DNA from: Scalesia atractyloides | Taxonomy: Eukaryota > Streptophyta > Magnoliopsida > Asterales > Asteraceae | Reading direction: 5' to 3' | NCBI GenBank assembly: GCA_947069175.1 | Contig: CAMTDV010000023.1 | Coordinates: 89,464,240 to 89,528,239, forward strand | Length of the DNA: 64,000 nucleotides | Shown here: in pieces, positions 11,556 through 23,500 of the stretch | How positions within the stretch are numbered: the first letter of the stretch is position 1 | Layout: each line of letters begins with the position of its first letter | Position numbers and translations under genes: made by a program | Notes under the pieces: generated by a model | What the model saw: the letters and a program-made list of their open reading frames with translations, nothing else | Databases searched by the model: none | Told to the model about the DNA's origin: nothing

Positions 11556-11589
<34 letters not shown>

Positions 11590-11594
<5 letters not shown>

Positions 11595-12101
11595 GGAGAA
11601 GGTTTATTTGAGAAGAAATTTAATATGAGAAGAAAAAGAAGAAAGGTCATAATTGTAAAACATTAAATTGTTTATAACTACTCTCATTAATTATGTTATA
11701 TCTCATATTATGTTATCTCTCATTAATAAAACAAAAACATTATAGCCTACACATTTCAAAATTTATCCTACATATATCTTATATTATCGAAATTTATCCT
11801 AACACATGTAAAAATACCCTACACATTTCAAAATTCATCCTACACATACTAAAATTTTATTATACACATGTCGAAAATTTTGTCCTTCACTATAAAATAT
11901 TTATCTTGAAAAAGTATATTAAAAAAATGAGTTACAAGTTTAATTAATTAGCTAATTAATGACAATTATAGATTTACCTATATGCCTTTTTCATAATATT
12001 AAATACACACATTAAATGAAGTAAATGGAGAATTTCTATTGTTTAAAAGTTATTATTTTTGTACTTACAAAATTTTTCTTCTCATTTGACTCTCCACTAT
12101 A
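11590..12101. mobile_element. MITE with ATATAGGAGAAGG ends, in pseudogene intron
   Basis: The left end ATATAGGAGAAGGTTTATTTGAGAAGAAA is the imperfect inverted complement of the right end, which ends TTCTTCTCATTTGACTCTCCACTATAT. The interior is very AT-rich with repeated CACATTTCAAAATTTATCCTA-like blocks. A long TA run (about 11550-11590) precedes it. Intron between exons 8 and 9. Confidence 0.65.
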
Positions 12102-12114
12102 TATACATATATAA

Positions 12115-12946
12115 TATAGGTAGATGTTTATGTGAGAAAATTTAAAAGTGTGAGAAAGATAAGAAAGATTATGGAGGTGACATGTGTCCCTTTTTATTTT
12201 GGTAGTTTAAGGTATAAGTGTAATTTAACTAATAAAATCTAATTTATGGAATGAATATATGCAATCAATTTTTGGCAGTTATTGTAGGGATTTTCGAATT
12301 TGAAATAACACCCTAACTCATAAAAACACCACAACATGTATACTGAAGGCATACATCTTATAAAGAACAAAAATATAACTCATAAAAACACCCTAACTCA
12401 TAAAAACACCACACATGTATATTGAAGGCATACATCTTATAAAGAACAATATAACAAAATAACACCATACTCATAAAACACCCACGTTTATGAAGGCACA
12501 ATTATAAAACACCTAAATTGAATAACAAAATAACACCTAATATAATACCAGTTAACACTTTAATCAAAATCAAAAAGAAATAACACCCTAACTATATAAA
12601 AACATAAATAACTCTACATAAGTATATCAATATGATACTCATATTAAGGATAAAAAACACTCGTTATTGTGGTGTAATTTTTAAAAAAAAAGAGTTACTA
12701 TATAAAAAGTTATTGATGTTTAAAAAAGAAGGGGGGAAGTTTACATGTGTATTAATGTTAGTTTCTTAATTTAAAAATATTAAATTTACCTTTATACCCT
12801 TAACTAGAAAATTAGTTAGTTTAATAGTTAACATTATTTACAGGATTGCCACTATATCTCAACTATTAGATTAAATATCTAATGGTTTAGATTCTTTCTT
12901 ATCCTTCTCACACTTTTAAATTTTCTCACAATAACCTCACCCTATA
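12115..12946. mobile_element. MITE with about 55-bp inverted ends, in pseudogene intron
   Basis: The left arm TATAGGTAGATG...GTGAGAAAATTTAAAAGTGTGAGAA and the right arm TTCTCACACTTTTAAATTTTCTCACAATAACCTCACCCTATA are inverted copies with few mismatches. Inside, a block of about 80 bp (AACACCCTAACTCATAAAAACACC ... GAAGGCATACATCTTATAAAG) is tandemly duplicated near 12308-12460. The ends resemble those of the three other TATATAGG-type elements in the window, so they form one superfamily by inference. Confidence 0.75.
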
Positions 12947-13550
12947 TATATATATATCGACGCACATATAGAGAGAGATAGTAAAATAAAGATAAGCACC
13001 TTATAACCCGACACATCCTCAAAGATTCTAACACCTGAAATCCAACATATGAAGACAAAAACTTTGACTAATATGCATACACATATACGGGTCATAGGGT
13101 AAAACAAAAAAAAAACAACTTAAACTGAAACAGGTCAACATGGGTGTAGCTCAAAGTGCTTTTTAATGCACAAAACCTCCAAATTCATTTTATTCAAATA
13201 ATCAGATATCATGAAAACAATATAGTTTTTTTGCAGTCATTTTCACAAGCTAACTATTTACAAAAAAGGTTAATAATTTTGGACAAATAAGATTTCACAT
13301 GCTATCTTTTATAAAATATAATCGATAGAGTGGTCAATTCAAGTTTTTTTTAATCTCTAAACGGGTCAAGTAGTTAATATATAAAAAAATAAGAAAATTC
13401 ATTTTAGTGGAAAAGGGTAACAAAGTTCAATGGTCGCCCTATTTTTATTGCATAAAACCTCCTAAATCATATTGGTAAAAAAAGATTGGTATGGAATAAT
13501 AAAGAGTGTACAATCATATTAGAGACGTTAAGTATTTACTAGACATAAAG

Positions 13551-13860
13551 TGTTTCAGTTTAACCCAACCAGTACAAAAAATACCCTAAATGGTATTACT
13601 CAAAAAATTAGATTGGTATGAAACAATAAAGATTCTACAGTCATATATTAGACACTAACTATTCAAAAAAAGTAATTATAAATTGAGACATAAAGTGTTT
13701 CAGTTTAACCCAACCAGTACAAAAAATACCCTAAATGGTATTACTCAAAAAATTAGATTGGTATGAAACAATAAAGGTTCTACAGTCATATATTAGACAT
13801 TAACTATTAAAAAAAAGTAATTATAAATTGAGACACAAAGTGTTTCAGGTTAACCCAACC
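13551..13860. repeat. 145-bp direct tandem duplication in pseudogene intron
   Basis: The unit TGTTTCAGTTTAACCCAACC...AGACATAAAG at 13551-13695 is repeated almost exactly at 13696-13840, and the first 20 bp start a third copy. Few differences separate the copies, so the duplication is young relative to the damage in the exons. It lies between exons 7 and 8. Confidence 0.85.
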
Positions 13861-14404
13861 AGACCGTTTCAGCTAGTACCAAATTAAATACCCGTTTTAA
13901 CATGTTACCTACCCATATTTTCACCTAAGTATTTCAAATTTTAAATGTCGCCATATTGTAAGAGATTGCAGTTTACCATATAATGCACAGACACATTTCC
14001 ACTCATGTTCTTCAATGACATCAGCAGCATCGAATTCGCAGAAGTCAGCATTCTTGTTACTTACACTCAAGGTTAATGATTTAGTACAAGTAACTCACCA
14101 CCTACACATGAGGGCACAATGTTACTTTAATATACAATAGTAATTTGCATTTTCAATCATTACAATTATAAGTAATATTTTGAACAGGGAATATGATTCG
14201 ACGATTGACAATTAGAAAAAGTGGAAAATATGTGTTCCTTTGAGCAACAACTTATTTAAACCATTTCGAGTTAATAAAATTACGAAATTATATAAACGTT
14301 CCTTTTCTTATCTTCTTTTTTCCTGCATTCTTAAGTTCCTAAGAAATGTCAGAATATTAGGGTTAGGCCAATTAGGATTAAGGTTTTGTATTATGTCTAT
14401 AGAT

Positions 14405-14668
14405 TAAAGTACACAGATGGTCCATGTGGTTTATCAAAATTTTGGATTTGGTCCCTAGCCCAACAAATCTAAAGGTTTCAGCAGGTCTAAGTTGAGGACT
14501 AATTGCGTTACAAAGTGCAAACCACAAGGACCATCCATGTCCTTTTGGAAAAAGCTGGAGACTAAATGCATTACAAAATGCAAGCCACAGGGACCATCTG
14601 TGTACTTTTGTAAATCTAGGGACAAATCCAAATTTTTGGTAAATCACAGGGATCATCCATGTACTTTA
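14405..14668. mobile_element. foldback MITE (AAAGTACACAGATGGTCC type) in pseudogene intron
   Basis: About 52 bp at the left (AAAGTACACAGATGGTCCATGTGG...TTTGGTCCCTAG) is the inverted complement of the right end (CTAGGGACAAATCCAAATTTTTGG...CATCCATGTACTTT). The interior holds further copies of the ACAGGGACCATC phrase, which is widespread in plant genomes. It is non-coding, although open frames exist on both strands. Between exons 6 and 7. Confidence 0.72.
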
Positions 14669-15034
14669 CTCATCTTTGTATATACATGGTAGATTACAAA
14701 CTGGATATCTCAAGAAAAATTAAAGTATGATAAAATCATATCATAAAGCAGGTCTGCAGGTATGTGACTAAGTTGAAATAAATAAAAACCTCCTTACCGC
14801 CTTTTGTACTTATGAGCCTCTTTAAACCATTGGCATATTGTCTTACCCTACGGCGACGACCATGTTTTCCAAGAGTAATCCTTCCAAATATATAGATAGT
14901 ATAGTAAGAACATTAAACAAATATAAAATAGACTGCATATGAAAATAAAGGGTATGTTTGGATATGCGTTTCAGAATTATCTCGTTATCATGAATTTACA
15001 TCACAATAATTAGTTTTAATATTTGGATCTATGC

Positions 15035-15252
15035 AGTTAATGCGGTAAAAAAATCAGATATTGGGCAAGGACTGATATTTGAGATATCGGTAATTTTAAT
15101 ATAATGTAGAATTTATACATATAGCAATTTCACACTAATAATTCAGTGTTAATCAGTTATATCGGTCAATATTGTCGATAATATTGGTACCGATATTCTG
15201 ACCGATATCAGACACCGATATTTTACTAGGGGACCGATATTAACTGCAATAG
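15035..15252. repeat. dispersed CCGATATT-rich repeat, copy 2
   Basis: This shares ordered blocks with 7905-8262, including GCGGT, AGATATCGGTAATTTTAATAT, ATATCGGTCAATATTGTCGATAATATTGG and GGGGACCGATATTAAC. It is shorter than copy 1. Located in the intron between exons 5 and 6 of the EDR2-like pseudogene. Confidence 0.6.
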
Positions 15253-15794
15253 ATTTGGATCAAGAGATCTTGTAACATACTCGTTTTCCATGCTCAATTT
15301 GTTCCGGGTATTAGAACTTTGAGAAAGTTCATACTCAGCCTGTTATACTTAAAAGAGATTAGTGGATAATAAAAGAAATTTAATAATGTAATAATATATC
15401 TTCAACAATTATTTGTACCTGTTTCTTAGCGTGTTCTAATGCTTCCATCCATTTTTGGGTTTCGCCGGCTGTAGCACAAGCAATCTTGCAATAACGTAAT
15501 AATATATATCTTCAACAATGGAAATAAGTTCCAACACAGATTATTGGAAATTAATACTTAATATAAGTAATAATACAAGTACAAACACATATACTTCCTT
15601 ACATAAATTATGTAAAAGAAAAAAAAACACATATCTTCGAAATGTAGATAGAAGTAGTAGAAATTAATTTGGAAAGTGTAACTTAGTTCTCCCTTTTTAT
15701 CCTCGTCGAATTGATTGGAGAATTTCAGAACATAAAGATCCTGCAAATATGATAAGTAAATTTTGTTGCTCACGGGATTACAAAAGTAACTTAG

Positions 15795-16033
15795 AGGGTG
15801 TTTGGATGTGATATATTCATAACCATATAATCGTATAACAAAACAGGATGATGTTTGGGTGTACTCATGCTGCTTGAGTGTTTGGCAATTTCTTATTATT
15901 TAAAGACTGGATGGAAAGAAAATGATCAGTAATCAGAATCAGATAGACTCTAACCAAACACTAGAAACTGAATGGCTGTGACTTGAAATTGCAAAAAATA
16001 TTGTAAGATGGAAAACGCACATCCAAACACCCT
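15795..16033. mobile_element. MITE with AGGGTGTTTGGATGTG inverted ends
   Basis: AGGGTGTTTGGATGTG at 15795 and CGCACATCCAAACACCCT ending at 16033 are inverted. The GGGTGTTTGG terminus is common in plant hAT and PIF/Harbinger MITEs. I could not settle the target duplication, so the superfamily is open. A partial relative (AAGGGTATGTTTGGATATGCG) is at about 14949. Located between exons 2 and 3 of the pseudogene. Confidence 0.65.
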
Positions 16034-17669
16034 ATAAGATTGATACATGGTAAAACCGTATACTAACCAAGATATTAAAATGTCACAGCAATGGAAACAG
16101 AGAAAGTTAATGCACAATTTCATTTCACAAGTACCATTTATAGGATCCAATGGTAATTAAAATTGAGTTTGCTTCTCATTTACTTCAGATAATGTCTATT
16201 GAGGTGACATCAAGTGAGCAAGAAATATACACATAAGGAGTAGAGATGAGGATTTTGACATGTTCACTTAGAAACAATTGTTTCAGGTTATATTTTATAT
16301 TTTATATTTAATGATGAATGTCTAAAGCCATAAAAACTTAGTTATATGCTTACAATCTTTTAAATCTCTTGATTAAAAAACTTCAAATTAATACTTAAAA
16401 ACCTACTTACTTAATTACATTAACAGTATTTTTTACAAAATTCAATAAAGTTCAATAGTAAATTTTGGCGAGTCAGCATATCCACCTTGTTTTGATTGTG
16501 GTATGAGCAAATACCCATTTTGTCCCATTAACCAACCAGTCCATTTAGCCATATGAACAAGATAACATGATTTAAGGATTACCCATTTTGACCCGTTAAC
16601 CACCCTGCCCATTTTGCAACGTGTACCAAGGAAGGAACATGAGTAAAGGTCCTTACACCATCATTGACCTTGCGACATCCCAGCTCCTCCAGCACAAGTG
16701 TGTGGCCGACAACACCTCTCCTTATTGGTTTCTGTAAATAGAATGCAATACAGTGAAGAACAACCCGGTCATTTCTCATAAACCATCAACTTCAATGTTA
16801 GTGAACTGTTTGTTGCATGAACCTAAAACATCACCTTCCTACCCATGTTTATTAAACCCAAAACACCATGATTTTGTCAACTTATGTAGAGAAAACATAT
16901 ATTCCTTCGGTCCTCAAAAAAATGAGCCCAAACTTGATTTGTAAGGTTTAATATTAGTAGTTCTCATACTCAAATTCGACATAACATGATAACATTTTTA
17001 ACTGACAAACTTAGGGTTTTCATATATTGATCAATCATGACATGATTTACATCTTAAAATATACATAAAAATTAAACGTCAATAACTATCCTAATATTCA
17101 AACTAGAGATAGCACTGCATAATGACCAACATACAAACTTAAAAATAAATGATAAACCAAATAGTAATAACTAAGATGGATAATAAACTCGGCTAACAGC
17201 AATTCTTAAGGCATAATGTAATATGCAAAGTAATAGCTAATTGACACTCAGAAGGCAATGATGAATCAGTTGTTATACAAAAATCCATATAACACTTTAA
17301 TGAAAATCCAACCCCAAAACAACTTGGATGATTGTTCTTTCAAGATCATCATTTGCCAACAAAAAAACAAAATTAAAGTATACTAAATATCCCACCAAAA
17401 ACAATTATCCAAAAATTTCCATAATAATCCCTAACAATTATCTACAACATGTGTAGAATGTAATCAAACAAATCAAAATAACAGATTGTACATACAGTTC
17501 CTGCATGCTCATTAGGATTACGTTTATACATCATAACGTATTTGCCCTTAATATGCAGGAATCTCCGATGACAATATTCGCGTTTGATGGAATTGGTGCC
17601 CAAATGATAAACCCATCCAGAATGTTCGAATGCAACATTCTCACTATCTCCTCCTTCGCTCTTCAACAT

Positions 17670-19421
17670 CTTCTTCGATCGTTGTGGGTCTTCTTGGATT
17701 CAGAATTCATGGGGAATATTATGACTCTTGAAAATGGAAGATATATGGAAAAATTGGGACCGTTGGAAGATACAAAAGGGAGAGGAGGTGGTGGTAGAAT
17801 GAAAGGGCGGGGTAATCGGTTGGTGTGGTCTATGGGTCTTGACCCGTTTGCTGGATTTGGGTTAAACCGGGTTTAGTCATATGGATGCAAAGTTTTGGTA
17901 GTGTTGGGCAAACACCACGTCAGAAGTGAAGACTAAACATGTCAGGTCATGTGGGTTATATGACTAAATGAGAAAATTGGTCTTATGGATTATATGACTT
18001 TGAAACCAGTTACATTAGTTATTTATGTGCTATTCAAACTCATTATACGAGCCATATGATTTGATGAACACTATCTCATATGATCTATGTGACCATTATT
18101 TTGCTTGCCATACGACTTGCATGACACCTACGGCGCGTATGACATGTCAGTTGTGTTACGAAAAAAAACTAGTATTAGGACATGACTTTTGTAATTGTTT
18201 CTAGTTTTCGTGACTACGTAAATGAAAATGACGATAACACATAGTGCTTCTTAGGACGTTAAATGCTCGAAACATTGACCATTAGACTAAGTAGTTGAAA
18301 CAATGGCCTTTTTTCCGTAAACTGCGTTTTTTGAAATAGTCCATTATTATTCTTGACACAACTTATTCCCAGCTAGCTAGTTTCATCGTGTCTTATGTCG
18401 TGGATAACCTGGCTGCTCCCGTTAGGCCCAAGTTGAGAACTAAGTGAGTCTCTCGTATGCCATTAAATGTCTAAACTAAGATCCCAAACCATTAAAGAAA
18501 ACTATATACATACATATATCCGTGTATATTTGCATTTAAAAACAACAAAAGTAGCCATTTTCTTAATACTTGACACATTTGTAGTCATGTCATAACAAAT
18601 TCACATCAATAGCCAGGACACACAACACAAGTTAATGTAACTACTCTGGATCGCTTATCACCCTTGATTCTCATCAATGCGTTGCTTAAATGTGTTGTCT
18701 AGCATGATGTGTAACTCGTTGTATATGTGTATAAAGTAAGTAATTAAATAGGTTAATTGCTTTTGTGAAATAACTAGAAGATCTTGTAAGGAATTATTTT
18801 AATTTTAATAACTTTTTACATCTCAATGCAGCCTAACCTTATATTAATAAAAGAATTTAAAGCCATACAACTAACTTTATATTTTTAAAAGGATTTAAAG
18901 CCACACAACTTTCTTTTTTTAGGTAATGGGCATGTAAGTGAAGTAGTGAACTGGAATAAGAAGTGGACATGAGCAAGTGGAAGTGACCTAGAGAATACAT
19001 ACCAACGAAAACGACATGTTACCTTAACGTGAAAGGAAGCATGTAAAATAAAATCTCAATCGACATGTTTGTAAATGAACGGTTTATTTATACGAAGAAA
19101 CATCAAGTCCAAAACGAGAGGTTTATCTTTGTGGGAATGAGTTAGATAAGAATAGTTAATCCTTATTTTTTTTCCTCATGGACGATCTGAGTATGATCTA
19201 CAAAACAAAACATCGTGGGACTCGTTACAAAGAGGAGAGGTGAGGGTTTCTCCTTATAAACAACTCTCCGGCATGAGAATAAGTATCGTTTAAGAAGAAT
19301 AAACGAGTGTGTGTTAAGAGTAAGAAAGTGATAGAGCCGATCCCTAAACCTGTGATTGAATGCTAATATTTGTAGCCGAAGAGTGTAGAGAAGGAGATGG
19401 GCTGATGGGTCTTGGGCCGGA
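17670..19421. other. upstream flank of the EDR2-like pseudogene, nothing further recognised
   Basis: This includes what would be the 5' UTR and promoter of the EDR2-like gene and then AT-rich DNA up to the copia-B insertion. No conserved coding, RNA gene or repeat structure was found. The last 5 bp (CCGGA, 19417-19421) form the left target duplication of copia-B. Confidence 0.4.
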
Positions 19422-19728
19422 TGTTGGGCTTGGATCTTAAAGTTTATTCATTTATATTGTTTTTGGGCTTTTGGGTTACTTTTAGGAAATTTGGGCTTCC
19501 TAGTGCCAAGTGGGCCTAGGTTTGTATATTTGGGATTTGTTATGCCTATAAATAGAGGGGTTAGGGAACTTGTTAAGTGTTAGAGAGTTTTTTTCTAAAC
19601 TTGTATCTGACATCCTCTGGTTATGCAAGTTATTATATTCAAGTTATTCAAGTTGTTTTCATCCTGATCATTATTTCCGCGATTGATTAGGATAGGATAC
19701 CTGTTTGATCCATTACACGGGACTTACA
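19422..19728 (+). repeat. copia-B 5' LTR
   Basis: 307 bp, starts TGTTGGGCTTGG and ends GGGACTTACA. It contains TGCCTATAAATAGAGG (about 19542-19557), a good TATA box, followed by the likely transcription start region. Confidence 0.9.
19546..19554 (+). promoter_or_regulatory. TATA box of the copia-B 5' LTR
   Basis: CTATAAATA inside the LTR matches the plant TATA consensus. The 3' LTR carries the altered CTGTAAATA at the same place, so that copy has lost the central A. Confidence 0.55.
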
Positions 19729-19730
19729 AT

Positions 19731-19742
19731 TGGTATCAGAGC
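19731..19742 (+). other. copia-B primer-binding site (initiator tRNA-Met)
   Basis: TGGTATCAGAGC, 2 nt after the LTR end, complementary to the 3' end of initiator tRNA-Met. Confidence 0.88.
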
Positions 19743-19799
19743 ATGCTGTTCTAATACAGGCTCCGGGTATTGCTGTTTGAAGAAGTTTTGAAGTTGGTT

Positions 19800-20460
19800 G
19801 ATGCTGTTCGGATCGATTTTCTCACATCCGATCACTGTTCATCGTCGGAGGTACTGTTCCGAAGAACTCGAAGAAGCTCTGAAGATTTCGGATTGGTTAC
19901 TATTCCAGATCCCGAAGAACACGAAGAAGGTCTTCATAATTCGGATTTGATACTGTTCCGGATTCCGAAGAACACGAAAGGAGATCGTCTATTCCGGATT
20001 GATCCCGGACTGTTGCTCTATTCCGGATTGAATCCGAGTTACTGTTGCTGATTTTGAGTTCCTTGATTCCGGAATTCGTTACATAAAAGGCGGAGACACT
20101 GTTACGGATTGCGTTAGTGTTCCGGATTTATAGGAGATAAGCAAGGCATTTCGGATTGTTAATTCCGGATTCTTGATTTCGGATTTCATTTCAGAGGTGT
20201 TTAGTCCAGATCTGCGTCTCGGACTCTATTTCGGATCTGCTTTCCGGATTTCTATTTCGGATTTCTTCTCGGATTTCGTAACAGATCTGTCATTTCTGAT
20301 CTTCAAATCAGATTCTCAAATCCAGATTCTTCATTCCGGATTCCTAATTTCGGATTGCTTATTCCGGGCATTTCATCTGGTTTGACCATCGTTGACTTCC
20401 GGATTGCCATTTCGAAAAATATTCCGGATTGACCACATTGACTGCAGATTTGACTGTTTC
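19800..20460 (+). repeat. TCCGGATT-rich degenerate repeat in the copia-B 5' leader
   Basis: The octamer TTCCGGAT and near variants (TTTCGGATT, TTCCAGATT) recur more than twenty times at irregular 12-30-bp spacing between the PBS and gag. A second block of the same motif lies after pol at about 28890-29350. The regular period is lost, so this is an old minisatellite or a sequence-biased leader. No protein is credible here. Confidence 0.75.
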
Positions 20461-20535
20461 GGATTGGACACTGTTCATTAAATTACTTAAATTAATTAAT
20501 CTTTAAACCAAATTTGGTAAATTTTAATTAATTTA

Positions 20536-23500
20536 ATGGCTGGATTCATGACCGCAAAAGGACCTGACAAATGCCACACTGGCAGCCCTGCAATCGCAAA
20601 CCTTAGCACTCCACCAAGAGTTGGATCAGGTGATTGGCACTTCCACCAAAGTGCCCTGTTTGTTATACGGTGATGAATATTACGAGTGGAAGTTGCGCTT
20701 TGAACAGTATTGCAAGGCAAAGGAACCTGGTGTGTGGAGATGCATCATGAATGGTCCAAGAACCATAGTGTATAGCACATAGCAAGATCCCGAAACAAAA
20801 ATTCCCAAGCCTATGCACTTATGGACTCCAGAGGACATCAAAATCATAGATGAAGATGAAAAGGCTTCTGCAACACTAACCATGGCTCTAGGACCCGATA
20901 TCTCTATCGCAGTCAGGAACTGTAAAAATGCTAAAGAGGTTTGGAGTGAGTTGCAAAATCTCTACGAAGGGAACGCTGACATGAAAGCAAGTAGGGTGAA
21001 CCAGCTGAATCAACAATTTAGCTCGTTCAATCACATATATGGGGAAACTATCGAGAATCAGATACGCCGCTATGTCAAACTGGTTTCCTAGATGATTTCA
21101 GCTGAGATCACCCTCACCAACAGCGCCATGAACCGACAGTTGCTGAATTCACTGCCCAAAAGTTGGGATGCAGACGTGGGCATGATCAAAAAGACCATGA
21201 ACCTGAACGACGTCACTCTCACTGAGATGATAGCTACTATCAAATCATGTGAAATTGATAACAAACAAAGGGAGATCAATCATCAGAGTAGTCTGATGGC
21301 CGCAGGGATGACATGTCAGAATGCAGCATTAATGTCACAGAATCTCGTCTACAGTCCTCTGCAAAGAACTACACAAGCACCAGGTGGATCAAATGTGGTG
21401 TACAGTCCTGTTGTCACGCCTCAAAACACTCAGTATGTGTATGGGTATCAATCTCCAAATCCTACGACGGTCTCAGCGGCTCAAGTCCATACACAGTTCC
21501 ATGCTCGGTATCCTAATGTGGTTTTCAGTCCTGCAACTCCTCAAACCGTGCAACAAGGTGTTATTCCTCAAGCAGGCGCTCGTGCCCCTGGCTCTACACA
21601 ACCCGCGCCCAACTCTGCTTTTCTTACTAAGGAGAATGAAGAGAAGCTGGCAATTGCTGCATCAATGATCAAGAGCTTGAACGCTTTCCTGGCAGGTGAT
21701 CTGACCCCTCCATCTATTCTGCCAACAGAAGTTGATCAAATCATGGAGGAAGACCTGGATGAGATCAATGTCTCCTGGAACTTGGCAAGGGCTGCTTTTC
21801 GGGTCAACAAATTTCAGAAAAAATATGGAAGGCAACCTCTGTCCAACCTAAAGACTGGTCTCACAAAGGACAAACTCAGGTACTACCGATGTCATGAACC
21901 AGGCCATTTCGCTAGGGAATGCAAGAAGCCACATCAGGGTATGTGTCATCCACGGTCGCCGACATACAGAGCAGTGACAGACAGTTGGTTCCCGTCTCTC
22001 CTTCCAAGTCAACTACGAGTCCATCTGGCAGCTCAGGCTGGAAGTCCACAGCACTAGTGGCCCAACAGCATGAGGGCTTCAACTGGGCAGATGCAGCAGC
22101 TCAAATGGAAACCTTGAATCTATCCAAGAACAGCAACCACCGCATGATGGCACAGACAACTGAGACACCCGATATTTCGAAAACGGTAAATCGAATACTT
22201 TGTTCTGTTAGTTGTCGTTTTAAATTATCCCAAATGCACGCCCACAACTCAACTCTTGTGGCAGAGTATCAACAAGCTGCGTCACGGAACATCGCCCTTA
22301 AACATAAGAACAAGCTTCTTATGGAGAAGGTCGAAGCGCAAAAACAAGATGTGGCTCAGCTAACTTGAACCAACAGCAATGTTGGGTCTACGACTACAAG
22401 ATAAAATTAGCTGAAAAGGACGTAGAACTTCAAGCAGCTTTAGCCAAGCTGAATTCCTTGACAGGGAAGCTTCATGAAAATGAAATAAATATTAAGAAAT
22501 TTGAAACTTCCAGCAAATTAGTCAAGGACTTATGTGACCTCCAGCTTAATTATTAAAAGAATTTCACTAAGGGTCTTGGGTACAATAGGGCACCTCCAGC
22601 ATATAATCATAATTACACTAGAATGCCTGAAACTGAGGAAGAAATCGAAAATGCTGAAAAAATGATGTATGGTAAACCGTCAGATTATTTATCTAAATCG
22701 TGGACGCCCTATTATCCTAAGTTCTCCAAACCCATTGAACTCAAGAAGGATGATGTGTTTGTAGCTACTACACCACCTCCTAGTGAAACTAGTAATCATC
22801 CATCTGAGAGTACAGTGGAAATGGAGACAGAAGTACCTGAGGCAGAACCCTCCACATCCTCTACAACACCTAATGAAAAGGAATCTTCTGAGGCTCAAAC
22901 TAAATTTGTGAACGATACTAATGTGTCTAATTCATGTTCAGAAGAAATTTTAGTTGAGGACATCACACAGGATGATGAGGAAGAATGTCTGAATATACAT
23001 TCAGACAATTCAGCAGATGATTATGCTTTTTATAAACCTGCCTTTGACATTTTAAATCACTTTCTTGCTGAACAATTTACATGCTCAAACAGTGTTGGTT
23101 GTGTTGAACATTTGGATAGTTTAAATTCTGATACTGATGTTTTGAATGATGATAATAGCTGTGACAATGTGTGTGATGAGAAAATAAATTTAGCTGCAGG
23201 ATCTACATCAGCAGATGACTCGGCCTCATCAGCTTCAGCTGAGGATACCAAATCATCATCTTCAGCTGAGAATGCTGAGAGTTCATCTTCAGCAGAGGAT
23301 ATCAAATGTTCACCTTCAGAGGCCGTATCTTTTGATGCATTTTCTAGGAATGACAATGTCAACAATGACCAACCAACTGTTTCTGTCAATGTTGATATGA
23401 CATTATTCTAGAAGATTTGGGCGACCCAATACAAGGGACTGATTCGGAAATGAAAGCAGATGAACACAAATCTAAATTTAATTCAAATGCAACCTTTAAA

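Larger units (their letters stand above)
9938..17669 (-). pseudogene. EDR2: EDR2-like PH-START protein gene, 3'-truncated pseudogene (12 exons left)
   Basis: Exons on the minus strand: 17669-17496, 16731-16657, 15740-15687, 15484-15419, 15339-15281, 14880-14798, 14101-13977, 13034-13000, 11488-11389, 10970-10875, 10161-10097, 10009-9938. Exon 1 starts with ATG and encodes SGWVYHLGTNSI...RFLHIKGKYVMMYKR, the PH domain. Exons 2-5 complete PH and its linker (KPIRRGVVG, DLYVLKF, IACATAGE). Exons 7-12 enter START (DVIEEHEWKC, VRIFEDV, ADSIFEVIMSLDRHQRYE, KRDFIFSRQWFRDQDGTY, FPTVHKKRPPKAGYRRTKIN). About 335 codons remain against roughly 720 in Arabidopsis EDR2; the rest of START and DUF1336 are absent. 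Apparent damage: the exon 3 donor is CTAAGT, the exon 12 donor is ATGAG, and 1-nt deletions are implied in exon 7 (about 14080) and exon 9 (about 11487). EDR2 family proteins bind phosphoinositides and restrain defence-associated cell death; this copy probably does nothing. Confidence 0.82.

Noticed and set aside
17505..17876. A 123-residue plus-strand frame opposite EDR2-like exon 1
   Set aside because: The minus strand encodes a recognisable PH domain with a splice donor. The plus frame has no match.
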